A stretch of DNA of 64,000 nt. Source: Bimuria novae-zelandiae CBS 107.79. Taxonomy: Eukaryota > Ascomycota > Dothideomycetes > Pleosporales > Didymosphaeriaceae. Made by a program: the position numbers and the translations under genes. Below are positions 1-11,422 of the stretch, one piece after another. The notes beneath the pieces are model-generated. The model saw nothing but the letters and a program-made list of their open reading frames with translations, made no database searches and had not been told where the DNA came from. Each line of letters begins with the position of its first letter. Position 1 is the first letter of the stretch. The stretch spans positions 502,115 to 566,114 of the forward strand of contig ML976677.1 of NCBI GenBank assembly GCA_010015655.1, read 5' to 3'.

Positions 1-397
1 AGCTAAGTAAGAAGCGATTTTATGTATATAATAATAAGTAAACGCACTAGCGCGAATATATTACTATAGTAACTACTTATAGCAAGGACATAAAATCAGA
101 CACGCGAGAATAGAACTAGTAAGAGGTTTATAATAGCAAGAGGATTGCAAGCAGATAATAAAATAACCGCGAAGCTATATAAGTAAGATAAGACGCAGAG
201 ATTTTTTTTTTACTCATAATAGAGGGAAGGAAGGTATATAATAGGCTACGCCTAGTTATTACCTTAGATCGTTAACCCTTAGTTATGTAAACCCTAGATA
301 TATAAGTTTAACGCCTAAAGCTTAACTTCGGACTCTCTATCAAATTTATAAGTATTCTTTTGGCACCTTTGGCTCCTTGAGCACCCAGCTCCTTACA
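1..397 (+). repeat. LTR-like end of element X (5' part outside window)
   Basis: This segment is repeated in inverted orientation at about 63196-63600. Similarity stops abruptly after the shared ending CCTTACA (391-397), as expected for an LTR terminating in CA. A TATA-like box preceded by GGAAGGAA lies near 225-240, resembling the one inside the Copia B LTR. What follows 397 is neither a primer binding site nor similar to the flank of the other copy, so this is probably a 3' or solo LTR inserted into Copia A. The start of the LTR is not in the window. Confidence 0.6.
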
Positions 398-841
398 GGC
401 AGCAGCTTTTATAGCGGGAACCTAAGCTAGCTACGTTAAAAAATATAAATAAGACGTTATAGATATGATAAAAATAATAAGAATACTTATTAAAGGCTTA
501 AACCATTATTAAATTTAACTACTACCTCTACTAACGTGCCATACTAAGCTTAAGGACTACCTAATAGGTAAACTATTTAAAGAAGTAAAATACGGCCATC
601 GTATAAGTTATTAATAAATAAAATTATAGTTAGAGGTACTAATAATGAAAATTAAGTTTATAGGACAATAGATTCTTAACTATATATAGGTATACACCTA
701 TAAACATAATAAGCACTATCGCTTACTAAAGTACAAGACGCGACTAGTCGTTCGTGGCGATTAATAACAGAATATTACCTTATAGGATACTTACGAAGCC
801 ACGCTTGTCAGCCAGTTATTCTAAATACTAATAGTAATTAC

Positions 842-1515
842 AGCCCACCATAACTTAGAGCTTAAATAATACGACGTCACGAACGTCTTTGTCCATGCAA
901 TGATAGATCGAGAAGTATATATAAAAATGCCCTATAGCTATTAAAAACCTGGAACAATTCTCTAAGCTAATAAGGCTTTATAGGGTTTACGGATCTCACT
1001 ACTCCTTTAGTAAAGAGAATTTACTATAATACTCAAAACGCTTAACTTTTAGACTATGCCTTACAAGCTATACTACTTTACTAAAAATAAAATTATTATC
1101 TTCTTTTACGTTAACGATATTATAGTAGCGTATTATAAGTAGAAAGAGTAAGAAGCCTAGTAAATAATTAAGCGCCTATAAAAGAAATATATCTTTACTA
1201 GAAAAAATAACCTTTAGTAGTTTCTTAGCGTAAAGGTTATTAGGGACCAAAGTTACTAGAAGATCTAACTCTCTTAAGCTATATATATATAGAAGATTAA
1301 TTAACTAGCTAATAAAAAGGATATCTATCACGATACCCTAATAGCTACTAATAAGTTAAAGCCTTAAACAGGCTTGGTAACACCCTAAGAAATTAATAAA
1401 TACTAACGTAAAATTAGATTACTTCTATTTATAATAATAACGACCCAATTAGATATCGCCTTTATAACCTTAAGGCTGGCTCGGTTTCTGTTAAATCTAG
1501 GCTCTAAATATTATA
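842..1515 (+). pseudogene. Copia A reverse transcriptase and start of RNase H, RIP-degraded
   Basis: One frame shows the Copia reverse transcriptase core with several stop codons: YDVTNVFVHAM near 880-915, KALYGLR near 970-1000, and FFYVNDIIVAY near 1095-1130, where the usual YVDD is YVND. The later stretch TQLDIAFIT, near 1443-1470, corresponds to the TRPDIAFA motif that opens the RNase H side of pol. The frame is cut by the solo LTR at 1521. No intact protein can be made. Confidence 0.75.
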
Positions 1516-1520
1516 ATGCC

Positions 1521-1775
1521 TGTCCGTACGCAGTACGGGCAGCTACCTAATGCGATGTCTTAAAACAGGTGACAATGGTTATGTAATACCGCACAGGCAA
1601 AGGCATAGACTATAGTCACCGTGCGCGAGCATTAATCCTTATAACCCCCTTTCCTCCGTACGTAGAATAGACAGACAAGACTTGAAAACCAGACCCTTTT
1701 CTCACCCGTACCATCGTACAACTATCTAGCCCTATCATATTGCGATATGCTTGGCTTAGTATAGCCCATTCAACA
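1521..1775. repeat. Solo LTR (255 bp) with target duplication ATGCC
   Basis: The repeat starts TGTCCGTACG and ends CATTCAACA. It is flanked by direct repeats ATGCC at 1516-1520 and 1776-1780, so it is a complete LTR without internal sequence, left by LTR-LTR recombination. A second copy of exactly the same length lies at 17044-17298, differing at about nine sites, mostly transitions. The first bases form a short inverted repeat (CCGTAC / GTACGG). It interrupts the RNase H region of Copia A. Confidence 0.9.
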
Positions 1776-1780
1776 ATGCC

Positions 1781-2197
1781 ACTAATTAAGTACTACTATA
1801 GTTGTCTAGTACTAGATAGAGAGCACTATAACTTAAAGGAGGTAATTACCTTTAAGTAACTAGTAATACTTTATTTACTAATAATATAATAGATAGAAAG
1901 AGCTCGCAAGCATACGCTATTATGCTATTTAATAGACTTATTACCTAAAAGTAAATAAATAAAATACTATTAAAACTTTAATAACTAAAGTAATGCTTTC
2001 CACCCTATTATAAGTAGCTAAAGGAGTAATCTTTATATTACAACTAATAAGTAAACTATTTAACTAGTAACTAAGGAGATATCAAAGCTCTAGACTAAAC
2101 TATAACACGTTAATACTTATACTTACTAGCTAAGACAGGAAGTCTCTACTAGAAAGATTAAAGTAAAGTACGTATAATTAGTAAATATAATTACTAA
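1781..2197 (+). pseudogene. Copia A RNase H C-terminal part, continues at 8384
   Basis: Near 2070-2190 the frame reads TKL, HVNTYTY, LRQEVST and KIKVKYV, with TAG/TAA where Gln, Arg and Trp codons are expected. These are the final RNase H motifs of Copia pol. The reading continues after Copia B from 8379, with residues resembling the DGLTK-LP C-terminal tail. This shows that Copia B inserted here with duplication of ACTAA. Confidence 0.75.
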
Positions 2198-2447
2198 TGT
2201 CTGCACTGCCTCGCCTTCCGCGCTAAGGGAACTGTGTAACCCAATCATACCCTTGTACCCCCTCACTTCCAGTTAACCTGATACTGTACCGAAACCCCTT
2301 CGCCTCCACACCACCTGGTACTCGCTCACATCCACGAGAACTGGAAGGAAGGTATATAGAACTATTACAGAACACACAGAAAATACAGACACTAGATACC
2401 AAAGACAGAGAGTTACTTGTTCATTCCTTGCTACCTGTGAACCGACA
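2198..2447 (+). repeat. Copia B 5' LTR
   Basis: 250 bp, TG...CA. It contains a TATA-like GGTATATAG about 90 bp before its end. It is almost free of RIP-type change, with one or two C/T differences from the 3' LTR. Confidence 0.95.
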
Positions 2448-2774
2448 CTAATCAGTGGTTACCCTCACAGTCAATGCTATAAGAGATAACCACAGATAGT
2501 AAGGAGAACTAGAAGAGACACGACGAGGGGTATAGCGATACCCTAAACCGTGTGCTAACGAGACCCTAAGCGTTTACCTGGGTCTCTGCGTCTATTACGC
2601 CTTCGCCGGAAGCTCGCGCGTCGTAGCCTACTACTAAGTAACAAGGACTCTAAGCGTTTACCTAAGTCCCTGTCTATCACGCTCTATAGTACCCGCCACT
2701 AACAGTACTATTAATAAACCTGCGTCTCACTCTCTTAAAGAGACGCCTCACGACCCCTAAATTGCTTTCCCACG

Positions 2775-4400
2775 ATGCCTTTTACTGACCACCTTACAAA
2801 GGAAGAACAGGCGCTTATTAATAAGGATAGCTAGGGCTAGCCCCTTAATATTAATAAGAATACAGATATTACGAAAATTGATATAAAGAGTGTAAACATA
2901 TACATCCTCTTCTACTACCGGATCTCCCGAAATAAAGAATGGGAGGACTATGAGCTATAGGAGCAGATAACTGTTATCTTTAAAGGATGGCTAAAAGAAC
3001 TCTTTAACAAAGGTAACAAATCTCTTATTACTAAATTACAAGACCACCTACGCAAGCAAGGCGTCTTTGTAGCTAAGGATAGTAAGTTAATTGCCTATAA
3101 CATCGCAGAAGCGCTGCAGGGCAACTATTATAAATAGACTAATAAAGAGGTTGCTTACTAGCTTAAAATAAATAAGAGGTTTAACTCGCGCTTTAATCTA
3201 AATCTTGCGATATTGCCTCTATATAATACGCCTCTATTATAGCAATTTTCTTAATAACCCTTTGCGTACCTTGCTTCTCCTTAACCAGCTCTAATAGCAC
3301 GCACTATCTACCAACCTATACCTCTACCAAAATGGTAGCCCACTACATACCTGCCCCCTTATCAGCAGCACAACGCGCCTTTATCCTCTACGCAGCAGCT
3401 GAACCAGTATAATACGTACAACCCCTATCTGCAGCACGAAAGCCCTACAGACGCCACACGTCTTAACAACGCACATTGACTTATTACAGACCTTTGTAAG
3501 CTATACGACAATAAGAAGCGCTTTAGAGGTGAGCTATATAACGTGTTTAATACCAAATTTAGAATCTTCTAAGATAATTACAGCAAGATAGGGCTACCTA
3601 AGCAACACTAAGATCGAGCTTTTTCTATTATGCTAAAAGACAAAGCGTCTAACTACTACTATAACCGCTTCGCGGGTTAGGGCTATAATCTTAAAATAAT
3701 AATAGGTATAACAAAGAGCCACTTCTATAATAAGGAGAATCGTTAATTATACCTTAGCAAGTGGAGAACGACCACGCTAGCACGTATAATTAGCGCCTAC
3801 TTTAATAAATTTTGTCTTAATGCTCTCTAATTACTTATTAATAAGCTCTAGAAGCTTCAACGCGGGCTAGGCTATAACTACTAAGGTAATAACGTGCTAC
3901 GCGAATAACTACTTAACGCGTGTAGCGGTATTAAGGACTATAATCTTACCCTTTTCGCCTTAGCGCCTACTTTTAAAGGCCTTTGCTCTACTTTACGCTT
4001 ATTTATTAGCGCTGCCACCCGCTTGCGCAAGGCGCGTAATCTAAGCCTAATGTAATATACTACTAATAAGGAGTATTAAAACTACTATAACCTCTAACAC
4101 CCCTATAAGGACGACCCTAACGCAAACGGCCATAAGTAGTACTAGACTAATAGGACCTACGGAGGTAAAGGCTTGCAGAGAGGTTAAGGTAATAGATCGC
4201 AAGGATTCTTGTCGCGCTTCTTACCGTAAGACGTTAATAACTGTAGACCCTATTAAGGCAACTCTTAAGGGTCACCCTTTCGATAGCCACTACTACCTAA
4301 GTAACTGTAATCTTAAAAGAAATGCTTTATTTGCAGTAAACCTAGCTACTAGTTAATAAAGCACTCTAGGGATGAGCGTAAGCAATCCTATTATAGATTT
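2775..4400 (+). pseudogene. Copia B gag relic
   Basis: The frame opens with ATG at 2775 (MPFTDHLTKEEQALINKDS) 327 bp after the 5' LTR, then meets repeated TAG/TAA codons. Near 4322-4365 a CCHC-type zinc-knuckle remnant is visible (CFICSKPSY followed by KHS). In intact Copia elements gag coats the RNA genome in cytoplasmic particles. No functional product is possible here. Confidence 0.7.
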
Positions 4401-4699
4401 TACTAGATAGCGTTAGCCTACTTATATAACGCGCAACCTAACGTCACTGACTTTTACGCTTTCCTAACTAAGTACGAAGGTATTAAAATTAATAATAAGG
4501 CCTAGTAGATACTCGCTACAGAAATAATAACTAAGGGAGATTAGTTTATTACTAAGTTCTCTAGTATAATTAACGGCAATTAGACAATTGCCTACTTAAA
4601 TAACTAAGCTATATACTACGCGACTACACGAATTAACGCGTTTAGGGCTATAGATAACACGCCCGCCACCGTATTTACGTTTAAGAATCGATATAATAA

Positions 4700-6065
4700 G
4701 AAAGTCTTTTAGGGTATTATGCCTAACACGGGAGCCTCAGGCGTCTCGATAGCTAGAGAACTACAAGCGACTGCTCTATAGGCAGCTACAAGCTTGTAAA
4801 TAGATACCTTAATGGCCGGGCAGCACCAAATCCGCTTTGGTAGAGGCCAGGCAATTACATCTATAGGCACCCTACACGTCGACACAGCAATTGGTAAAGT
4901 CACGTTCCACGTGCTACCTACTAATACGCCATTCTTGCTCTGTCTGGCCAATATGGACAGACTAAGCGTTAGATATGACAACCTGCGTAACGTACTGGTC
5001 CAGGGCAACTAGCTACACCTAGTTATACGTAAATAGGGCCATCTATGGCTCCTTGTGAATTAACCTGAACGCACCGCAGCCGCCAGCTGCCACCTTATAG
5101 AGACTAAGCTACGCTAGCTCTACCAACGATTTAGCTACCTATTAGCTTATTAGCTTTACGACTTGCTTATTCGCGCTGGCCATAATAACGTCTATAAGGA
5201 GCTTATTAACAAGCTTGTTAAGTACTACCAATAGTGCTAACTGAATTAGAAAGCACCTAGACGCTTTAGATTTAAGCTTAAGGAACTAGACCTAGACTTT
5301 AACTACGAGGTAATTATTAATATTATGTACCTAAATAGAAAACCTATCTTATATATAGTTAACGACGTAACCGCCTTTTAAGCTGCTCGCTTCCTTAAAG
5401 ATGCATTAGCCGCAAGCACTTAGGACGCTCTACGGCATTACTAGATTAATATCTACCTTAGACCGCCTAAGTATCTTGTCCATAACGCCGGCAGGAACTT
5501 TATTTTTACTAAATTTAAGTAACTTGCCAAGTCACTATTAATTAATGTTAAAGAAGTACCTGTAGAAGCTTATAACAGCGTAGGCAAGGTAGAGCAGTAC
5601 CATGCTTTATTATAACGTGCTTTTGAGACTATTTAAGCTAATTTACCTATAATAATAGACAGGCAGCTCATCTTGCAAATAGCTATTAAAGCTATTAACG
5701 ACACTGCAGGTCTTAATGGCCTAGTGCCTACGCTCCTTGTCTTCGGCGCCTACTCACGAATAATAGAAGACTCTCCCCCGTTGTTATTAATTACTTAACG
5801 CGCTGCTATTATTAAAAAGGCTATAAGAGAGGTACGACAGGTACACAAGACGCGCTAAATTAATAATACGCTAGCAACGCGTAATAAACCTACAACACTT
5901 AAAATAACTATACTACCTATTAACTCTGACGTGCGCGTCTGGCGCGAGAAGGATGGATGGATGGGGCCCTATAAGCTTATTACTATAATAAATAAGACCT
6001 GTATAATATAGCTGCCGCATGGCCCTACAAATTTCCGCTCAACGGTTGTTAAGCCGTACTACACG
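4700..6065 (+). pseudogene. Copia B protease and integrase relic
   Basis: The protease region near 4715-5010 reads MPNTGASGVSIARELQ. The active-site Asp of D-T/S-G appears as Asn, and a 66-codon open stretch (4812-5012) follows. Integrase traces run from about 5100 to 5900. The C-terminal part, VWREKDGWMGPYK near 5935-5975, matches the integrase tail before reverse transcriptase. The protease stretch is noticeably less AT-shifted than the sequence on either side. Confidence 0.7.
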
Positions 6066-6379
6066 GATACCTCCCTGATAAACAACGAACTAGCCACGCC
6101 ACTAGCGATTGATAATAAGGATAATAGCCACCCGATAGATATGCCAGACAACGGAGACGATAACTAGGACAAAGATAGCAAAACTAGTGTAACTAACTAG
6201 CATCGAGAACAAGCTTCTAAACTCCCTTAACAAAAACGCGGCCGACCTAAAGGTAGTAAGAATAAGCCTAAAGCCACTATAGCCCGCGCGAACCCTCCTA
6301 GGACAGCTCGTGCGGCTCCTATAGCGTACACTGTTTACACAGCGCCTAACGAAGCTCACATAATAGAGGTCTTTATAAC

Positions 6380-7960
6380 GCACAAAGAGAACACTAACTG
6401 GCTACTTTCTGTTTAGTTACGTAAAGAGCAAAGGATAACTACACCTGGCTAACTATTTAAGCTTTAGATAACAAGGAAATTGACAGCCTTATTACTAACA
6501 GAGTCTTTCGCTTTAAGCAATACGATCCCTGCAAGCACTAAGGATAGATTTTTAAGTCGCGACTAGTACGCGAAATTAAAGGCAAGACTACTGCTACCCT
6601 ATACGAGAAATCACGCCTCGTAGTGCAAGGCTATTAAGACGACGGTAAAGCAATAATCCTTACTTAATTGCCAACTATCTAGCGAGCTAGTTAACAAATT
6701 ATACTAGCTATTACTCCTTCACTCATGCGTAATAGAGTTATATTAATAAATGGAGAGATCTCGCTCTGGCTGCAAGATATCACCCAAGCATATATACAGT
6801 CACGTATAAAGCTTAACCGAGTAGTTATCGCCCACTTACCTAAGGAAATTAAATATAAGTATCCACCTGGCACGGTTATAATAGTTAAGAAGCCCCTATA
6901 CGGCCTAGCTAAAGCTGGTACCTATTGGTGGGCAACGTATAGCGCTTATTATAAGGAAAAGCTTTACATAGAGACCTTAATATATGACCCATGCCTGCTT
7001 ATAACCACTACCTAGGACGCCTTTAGCATAGTAGGCATGCAGACTAACGACACACTTATCCTCGCGGATAAATGTTTCTCTAACCTAGAGGAGAAGGAGT
7101 TAACGTTTACAGCTAAGCTAAAGAAGAAGCTAACACCTACTACTCTATTAATTTTTAATAGCTATGTCCTATCGATTAATCATACTAGTAAGCTCTTACT
7201 ACAACAAAAGGATTAGGGCAAGAAGATTTAGCTTATTAACGCAAGCTTAGCTAACTATTAATAATAGTACGTTAAGCAGAGGGCTTGCGGCGCCTACATC
7301 GCGAGCATCTACTAACTAGAGGCGACTTTTAACCTCTTTATTACCGCACAAACTTAGGAGCCTACCGTCGACGACGTTAACGCGTTAAATAAACGCCTAT
7401 AGTGGCAACTAAACAATCTTAATCGTGGCCTTACCTATAAGGCACTTGACCTGGCTTAGGCTAAAATCTTTATATTTGTTAACGGCTTCTTTGCAAATAA
7501 CAAAGATTTAAGTAGCTAGATTAGCTACACAATTATAGTAGCTATAGAAGACGCTGCTAACACGGAGTTTACTATTTATGGCAATCTTATTTACTAGAGC
7601 TCCACAAAGAGTAAACGCGTGACCCAAAGCGTCCTTGCGTTAGAGATCTACGCAATGGTAGGAGGCGTTAACCTTGCCTACTCTATCACCTTAACGCTTG
7701 CCATGATTACAAAGCAGCTTAGTCTGCTATCTCTCCCCCTAGTAGTTTGTACAGACTCATACTCACTGTATGAGTGTATTGTTAAGCTAGGAACGACTAA
7801 GGAAAAACGACTAATAATTAATATTATGGCCTTACGTCAATCCTATAAGAGAAGGGAGTTATTTAAGGTTTAATAGGTAAATAGCTAAGACAACCCTGCC
7901 AACGCTATAATAAAAACATCGCTAAATAAAGCCCTAGAAACTCTTATTAATACAAACTCG
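6380..7960 (+). pseudogene. Copia B reverse transcriptase and RNase H relic
   Basis: A 96-codon open segment (6725-7015) carries the reverse transcriptase motifs LQDITQAYIQS, LPKEIKYKYPPGT and KPLYGLAKAGTYWW. An 84-codon open segment (7619-7873) carries the RNase H motifs SVLALEIYAMVGG and CTDSYSLYECIVKLGTTKEK. Stops separate the pieces. The unusual KPLYGLAEAG form is characteristic of one fungal Copia lineage (recalled, not searched). Confidence 0.8.
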
Positions 7961-8128
7961 CTGCGCATATAAGTTAACGGATAGGTAACACGCAAGGACC
8001 CCACAAACTAGCTCTAATAATAATCACGACAACTACCATAGTTATTACCTTCCGACTTTCGCAAATAGCCTCTCCAGCAAGTGTACACCTGATCCACACT
8101 CATTTTACTATAAAAGAAAAGCTGCCAG

Positions 8129-8378
8129 TGTCTGCACTGCCTCGCCTTCCGCGCTAAGGGAACTGTGTAACCCAATTATACCCTTGTACCCCCTCACTTC
8201 CAGTTAACCTGATACTGTACCGAAACCCCTTCGCCTCCACACTACCTGGTACTCGCTCACATCCACGAGAACTGGAAGGAAGGTATATAGAACTATTACA
8301 GAACACACAGAAAATACAGACACTAGATACCAAAGACAGAGAGTTACTTGTTCATTCCTTGCTACCTGTGAACCGACA
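8129..8378 (+). repeat. Copia B 3' LTR
   Basis: 250 bp. It differs from the 5' LTR by T for C at two sites. It is followed directly by the target duplication ACTAA. Confidence 0.95.
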
Positions 8379-8383
8379 ACTAA

Positions 8384-8580
8384 TAACTTTATAAAGGTCC
8401 TTTTAGTTAATAAGTAGGAAAGGTTCCTAACTTAACTTAAAGTAGTAGAGGTAGAGAAACCTAAGGTAATAAATAAAGTGCCTCTTAAGGAGATTTAAGA
8501 ATAACTTAAAAACTTTACGCTTGTATAATAAGGAACTATAATATAATCTAGCTTATAAAGATTTCTAAGCTAAGGGGGTG
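8384..8580 (+). pseudogene. Copia A pol C-terminus and polypurine tract
   Basis: From the duplicated ACTAA the Copia A frame resumes (TNNFIKVLLVNK, RFLT) with residues typical of the pol tail, in phase with the segment ending at 2197. The stretch ends in CTAAGGGGGTG (8570-8580). The same polypurine tract precedes the 3' LTR of Copias D and F, with close variants in C and L. Confidence 0.75.
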
Positions 8581-8776
8581 TGTTAGATAGAACGAGTGCG
8601 TTAAGATTAGATCTACATAATCGAGTAGGGACTACAGCGCTTATTGCACTAGCCCAGGGGTTAAAACCAACCTAACAGAGTTGACAGAAAATAATACACG
8701 ATCATCACCTATGATTATACCTTATGGCACGCAAGTATCTTCTCTGAGATAAGGTAACTTGGGAATTACCGTGACA
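8581..8776 (+). repeat. Copia A 3' LTR (end uncertain)
   Basis: Starts TGTTAGATAG immediately after the polypurine tract. Two possible ends read ..CA: CCTAACA at 8677, which would be inverted to the start, and GTGACA at 8776. No second LTR copy is in the window to decide between them. Confidence 0.5.
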
Positions 8777-10250
8777 GTAAATAATTACCTTTAAATATTT
8801 ATTAAAGCTTTACAGTAGAAGTACGCTACTCTTTTTTTATTTACTTTTCTTTTTAGAACTTTATATAAACTAATTACTTAAACTAATTACTTAGTATGCT
8901 AAAAATGTAAGCTAGATACATTTTAAGCTTTACTCGCAAGTTTACTACTTTTTATACTTTAACTTACTACTTAACTTTTCTTACTACGCTTTAAAAGCTA
9001 GGAGATATATTATAAAAGCTTACTAGCTCTTAGCTAGAATTTTATTATATAAGCTAGGATTAAGCTAATTAGCTAAGTAGCGAAGTATATAATCCCCCTA
9101 ACTTTATAAATAGCTAGGCGTCTTAGTAGAACTTCTACTCCTTAATAGGCTTTGTTTACGAGCTCCCTAATCGTTGTGACTGTGTGCCACAGTAAGGTTT
9201 TCTAGATAATTAAGCAGATAAGTAGTAATTACTTTATTTTTACTCTAGCTAATTTATCTAATTATTATAAGGACTATACGCATCTAAGCAATTTTTGGAT
9301 AAGGAAAAGATAAGTTAGGGATAGAACGCCTTATAGATATTTAGTAGCTAAGAGCTAGTATGATAATACTAGTGAATTATAAATAATTACATTATATAAT
9401 AAACTATAAAATAACGAACTTAGAATTTTACTAAACTATTTATAGGAGACATAGTTAAAGTATCTTAAGTTAATTATAAATAATAGGAAAAGTATAGAGA
9501 AACTATTAAACTCTATACTATTTTACTTAGCTTTTACTATTATTTAAATTATTACTATAGTCTTGCTAAGATCTATAATACTTATAAACTATTATAGTCC
9601 TCTAGAATTCCTTCTTCAATGGGGTATTATTACGTAATTACTAATCTAAGCTATCCCGTACCTCTTCCTGTTTCCTTTATTTTATACTTTTACTAACTAT
9701 TACTCTATTGACATTGTTATTTAGTGTCTTTATTCTCGAGTTTCCTAGGATCGTAATACTAATATAGTTATATTAAAATACTTTCCTTCTTAATCTTTAT
9801 GAAATAATTCAGTTTATTTATAAAAAAGACATAAATCCACTTAAATAACGATAAAAACTAGGATATAGAGAAGTAATAATAATATAAAAGTAAGCTAGCT
9901 AGTAAGAATTAATTACTATAAAAATTCTAAAAATTTAAAAAAATTTGAAAATGTATAGTATAATTTAGTGTAAGTGGGAGTAAAGCTAAGAGTATATAGT
10001 AAATATTTTATAAAAAATATATTTTAAAGTAACGTAACGTAAATTGTAAATAATCAAACGACAGTACTTTTTAGGTAATAAGATATATATAGAATTACAA
10101 AAACAACTATTAAAATTATAATATATATAGGTACTAAATAGTATCTTAAAGTAGGTAGGCGTTTAGCGTTGTCGATATAAGAGGGTTTATCTTATATATT
10201 TTTTTCTCTTGAAAACTATTAAAATCTTATTATATCTCGAAAAACGCGTG
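8777..10250. other. AT-rich repeat relic, no gene
   Basis: Strongly AT-shifted sequence rich in TA dinucleotides with no coding frame I can recognise on either strand. A short less-mutated patch lies near 9150-9210. The change to normal composition around 10230-10260 is abrupt. It is probably the remains of one or more RIP-mutated elements. Confidence 0.5.
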
Positions 10251-10933
10251 TGGCTGTGCCCAGATTAGCAATAGAGTAAGCGGCGCTTAAAAAAATCCTC
10301 TACTATGGAGATAAGAACGGTTTGAGGGCCCTCTATCACAAATATCTCGTTTCCTGTGCCATAGCGTAATTTGTTGATCCACTAGTATTCACATCGCGAT
10401 GGTCTCATTTAGCCACTATACCTGAACTGGCTAGCGGCTGTAGAAGCTGTTCCTGTTTTTGCACCCAAAAATCGTTGATGCCGAAGTTTCAGTGCTGTGA
10501 TTAACTTGTTCTCATTTAGTAATTCAAATTCAACTGTTCTTCCCAGACACTAGAGCTTTGAGCTGCCCACTTGCACCAGACGCACTCTTGAACGATGGGA
10601 TCCAAGGCTTATCATGTTTTCCCACATTCCACCTAAAACAGTCTGAAACCTGTGACTCATAATCTTGGGGCAAGAAACCATAGAACCGATCTATGCTCCT
10701 CATCAACGGAGTCGAACACTTCCGAGGTTCCTCTTTTCTGGAACTTGTTCATTCTCATCGTGCGTCCACGCTCTCTTCTAAGCCGCATTGTGCATCCACA
10801 ATCAGTCTGTCACCACAGCATATCACTCTAGTTAATGTCACCTATGCCCCATGAATCTTTCCATTTACAAAAGACCCAATATTACCGCTAGTTCCCAAGG
10901 TCACATCCACGAGCACAACCCCCTACTCCAACA
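10251..10933 (+). other. Normal-composition upstream region of the 10934 gene
   Basis: No open frame of note. The 70 bases before 10934 are C-rich and A-rich without G runs, and end AACA directly before the ATG. This is typical of a fungal promoter and 5' leader, so it is treated as the upstream region of the next gene. Confidence 0.4.
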
Positions 10934-11422
10934 ATGGGCACATTCCTCTCCTCCCTCTCCTGCAACGAAATCCCCCAAGATCGCGCACGCCGTAAACGCC
11001 GCCAGGCCCACAAGGCCTGCCAACGCCATGAAAACCGCGAACGCCGCAGGGCCCGCGAAGCCGGCTACTACGCCACCATGAACGGCATCAACCTCGAGCG
11101 CAGTCACTCTTTCGAGCCCTGGGCGTTGCCAGCCGCGTGGCCGAAAGAAGTGCACCCGTCGCTGCGGCGGAAGCCCGTTCCTGAGACGGCGTATCGAGCG
11201 GTTTTGCCTGTTCCACGTGGTGGGGAGAGGGTTCGGGTGGTGGGGAAGACCGATAGGGGAGAAGGTGGTGACGAGGGATTGTATACGGAGGAGATTCATC
11301 GGGGGGTGCCGTGGGTGGCGACGTCGCCGAGTGGGAGTGCGAGGGAGATTAGTAGGATTTTAGGGGACACGAGGATTGTTAATGTTGCGGAGATGGATTT
11401 TGCGAAAGGAAAAAAAGGTTAA
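10934..11422 (+). CDS. Small basic hypothetical protein, 162 aa
   Basis: I do not recognise this protein. Reasons to call it real: a fungal-type start context (CCAACAATGG), a strong preference for C-ending codons (AAC, ATC, CTC, GGC) in the first half, and an uninterrupted 162-codon frame in an island spared by RIP. The N-terminus reads MGTFLSSLSCNEIPQD, then a highly basic stretch around residues 18-45 (RARRKRR, RHENRERRRAR), a Trp/Pro-rich centre and a Gly/Arg-rich second half. No signal peptide or membrane segment is seen. The basic stretch could be a nuclear or nucleic-acid-binding segment (inference). It could also be a fragment of a longer gene with an unseen intron. The 132-codon frame on the opposite strand is a codon-bias shadow. 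Confidence 0.5.
   Translation: MGTFLSSLSCNEIPQDRARRKRRQAHKACQRHENRERRRAREAGYYATMNGINLERSHSFEPWALPAAWPKEVHPSLRRKPVPETAYRAVLPVPRGGERVRVVGKTDRGEGGDEGLYTEEIHRGVPWVATSPSGSAREISRILGDTRIVNVAEMDFAKGKKG

Larger units (their letters stand above)
2198..8378 (+). mobile_element. Copia B, full-length LTR retrotransposon (6181 bp)
   Basis: Two 250-bp LTRs (2198-2447 and 8129-8378) start TGTCTGCACTG, end GAACCGACA and differ at only two C/T sites. Direct repeats ACTAA flank the element (2193-2197 and 8379-8383). Inside, in Copia order, are gag with a zinc knuckle, protease, integrase, reverse transcriptase and RNase H relics on the plus strand, all broken by many TAA/TAG codons. The sequence after the 5' LTR (CTAATCAGTGGTTACC) does not match the initiator-tRNA-type primer site of other elements here. 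The LTRs and the protease segment are far less mutated than the rest. Confidence 0.95.
398..8776 (+). mobile_element. Copia A, degraded LTR retrotransposon, 5' truncated
   Basis: This is the host element for a solo LTR (1521-1775) and for Copia B (2198-8378). Its remaining parts are 398-1520, 1776-2197 and 8384-8776. The reverse transcriptase, RNase H and C-terminal pol segments read in order across the two insertions, so both insertions are younger. The 5' LTR, gag and most of the integrase are missing, apparently cut off by element X. The 3' end shows a polypurine tract ending GGGGGTG just before an LTR starting TGTTAGATAG at 8581. The LTR end is uncertain: 8677 (CCTAACA) or 8776 (GTGACA). 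Confidence 0.75.

Noticed and set aside
10901..11299. 132-codon minus-strand frame
   Set aside because: Lies antisense to the credible 10934-11422 gene and is explained by its GC-rich third positions.
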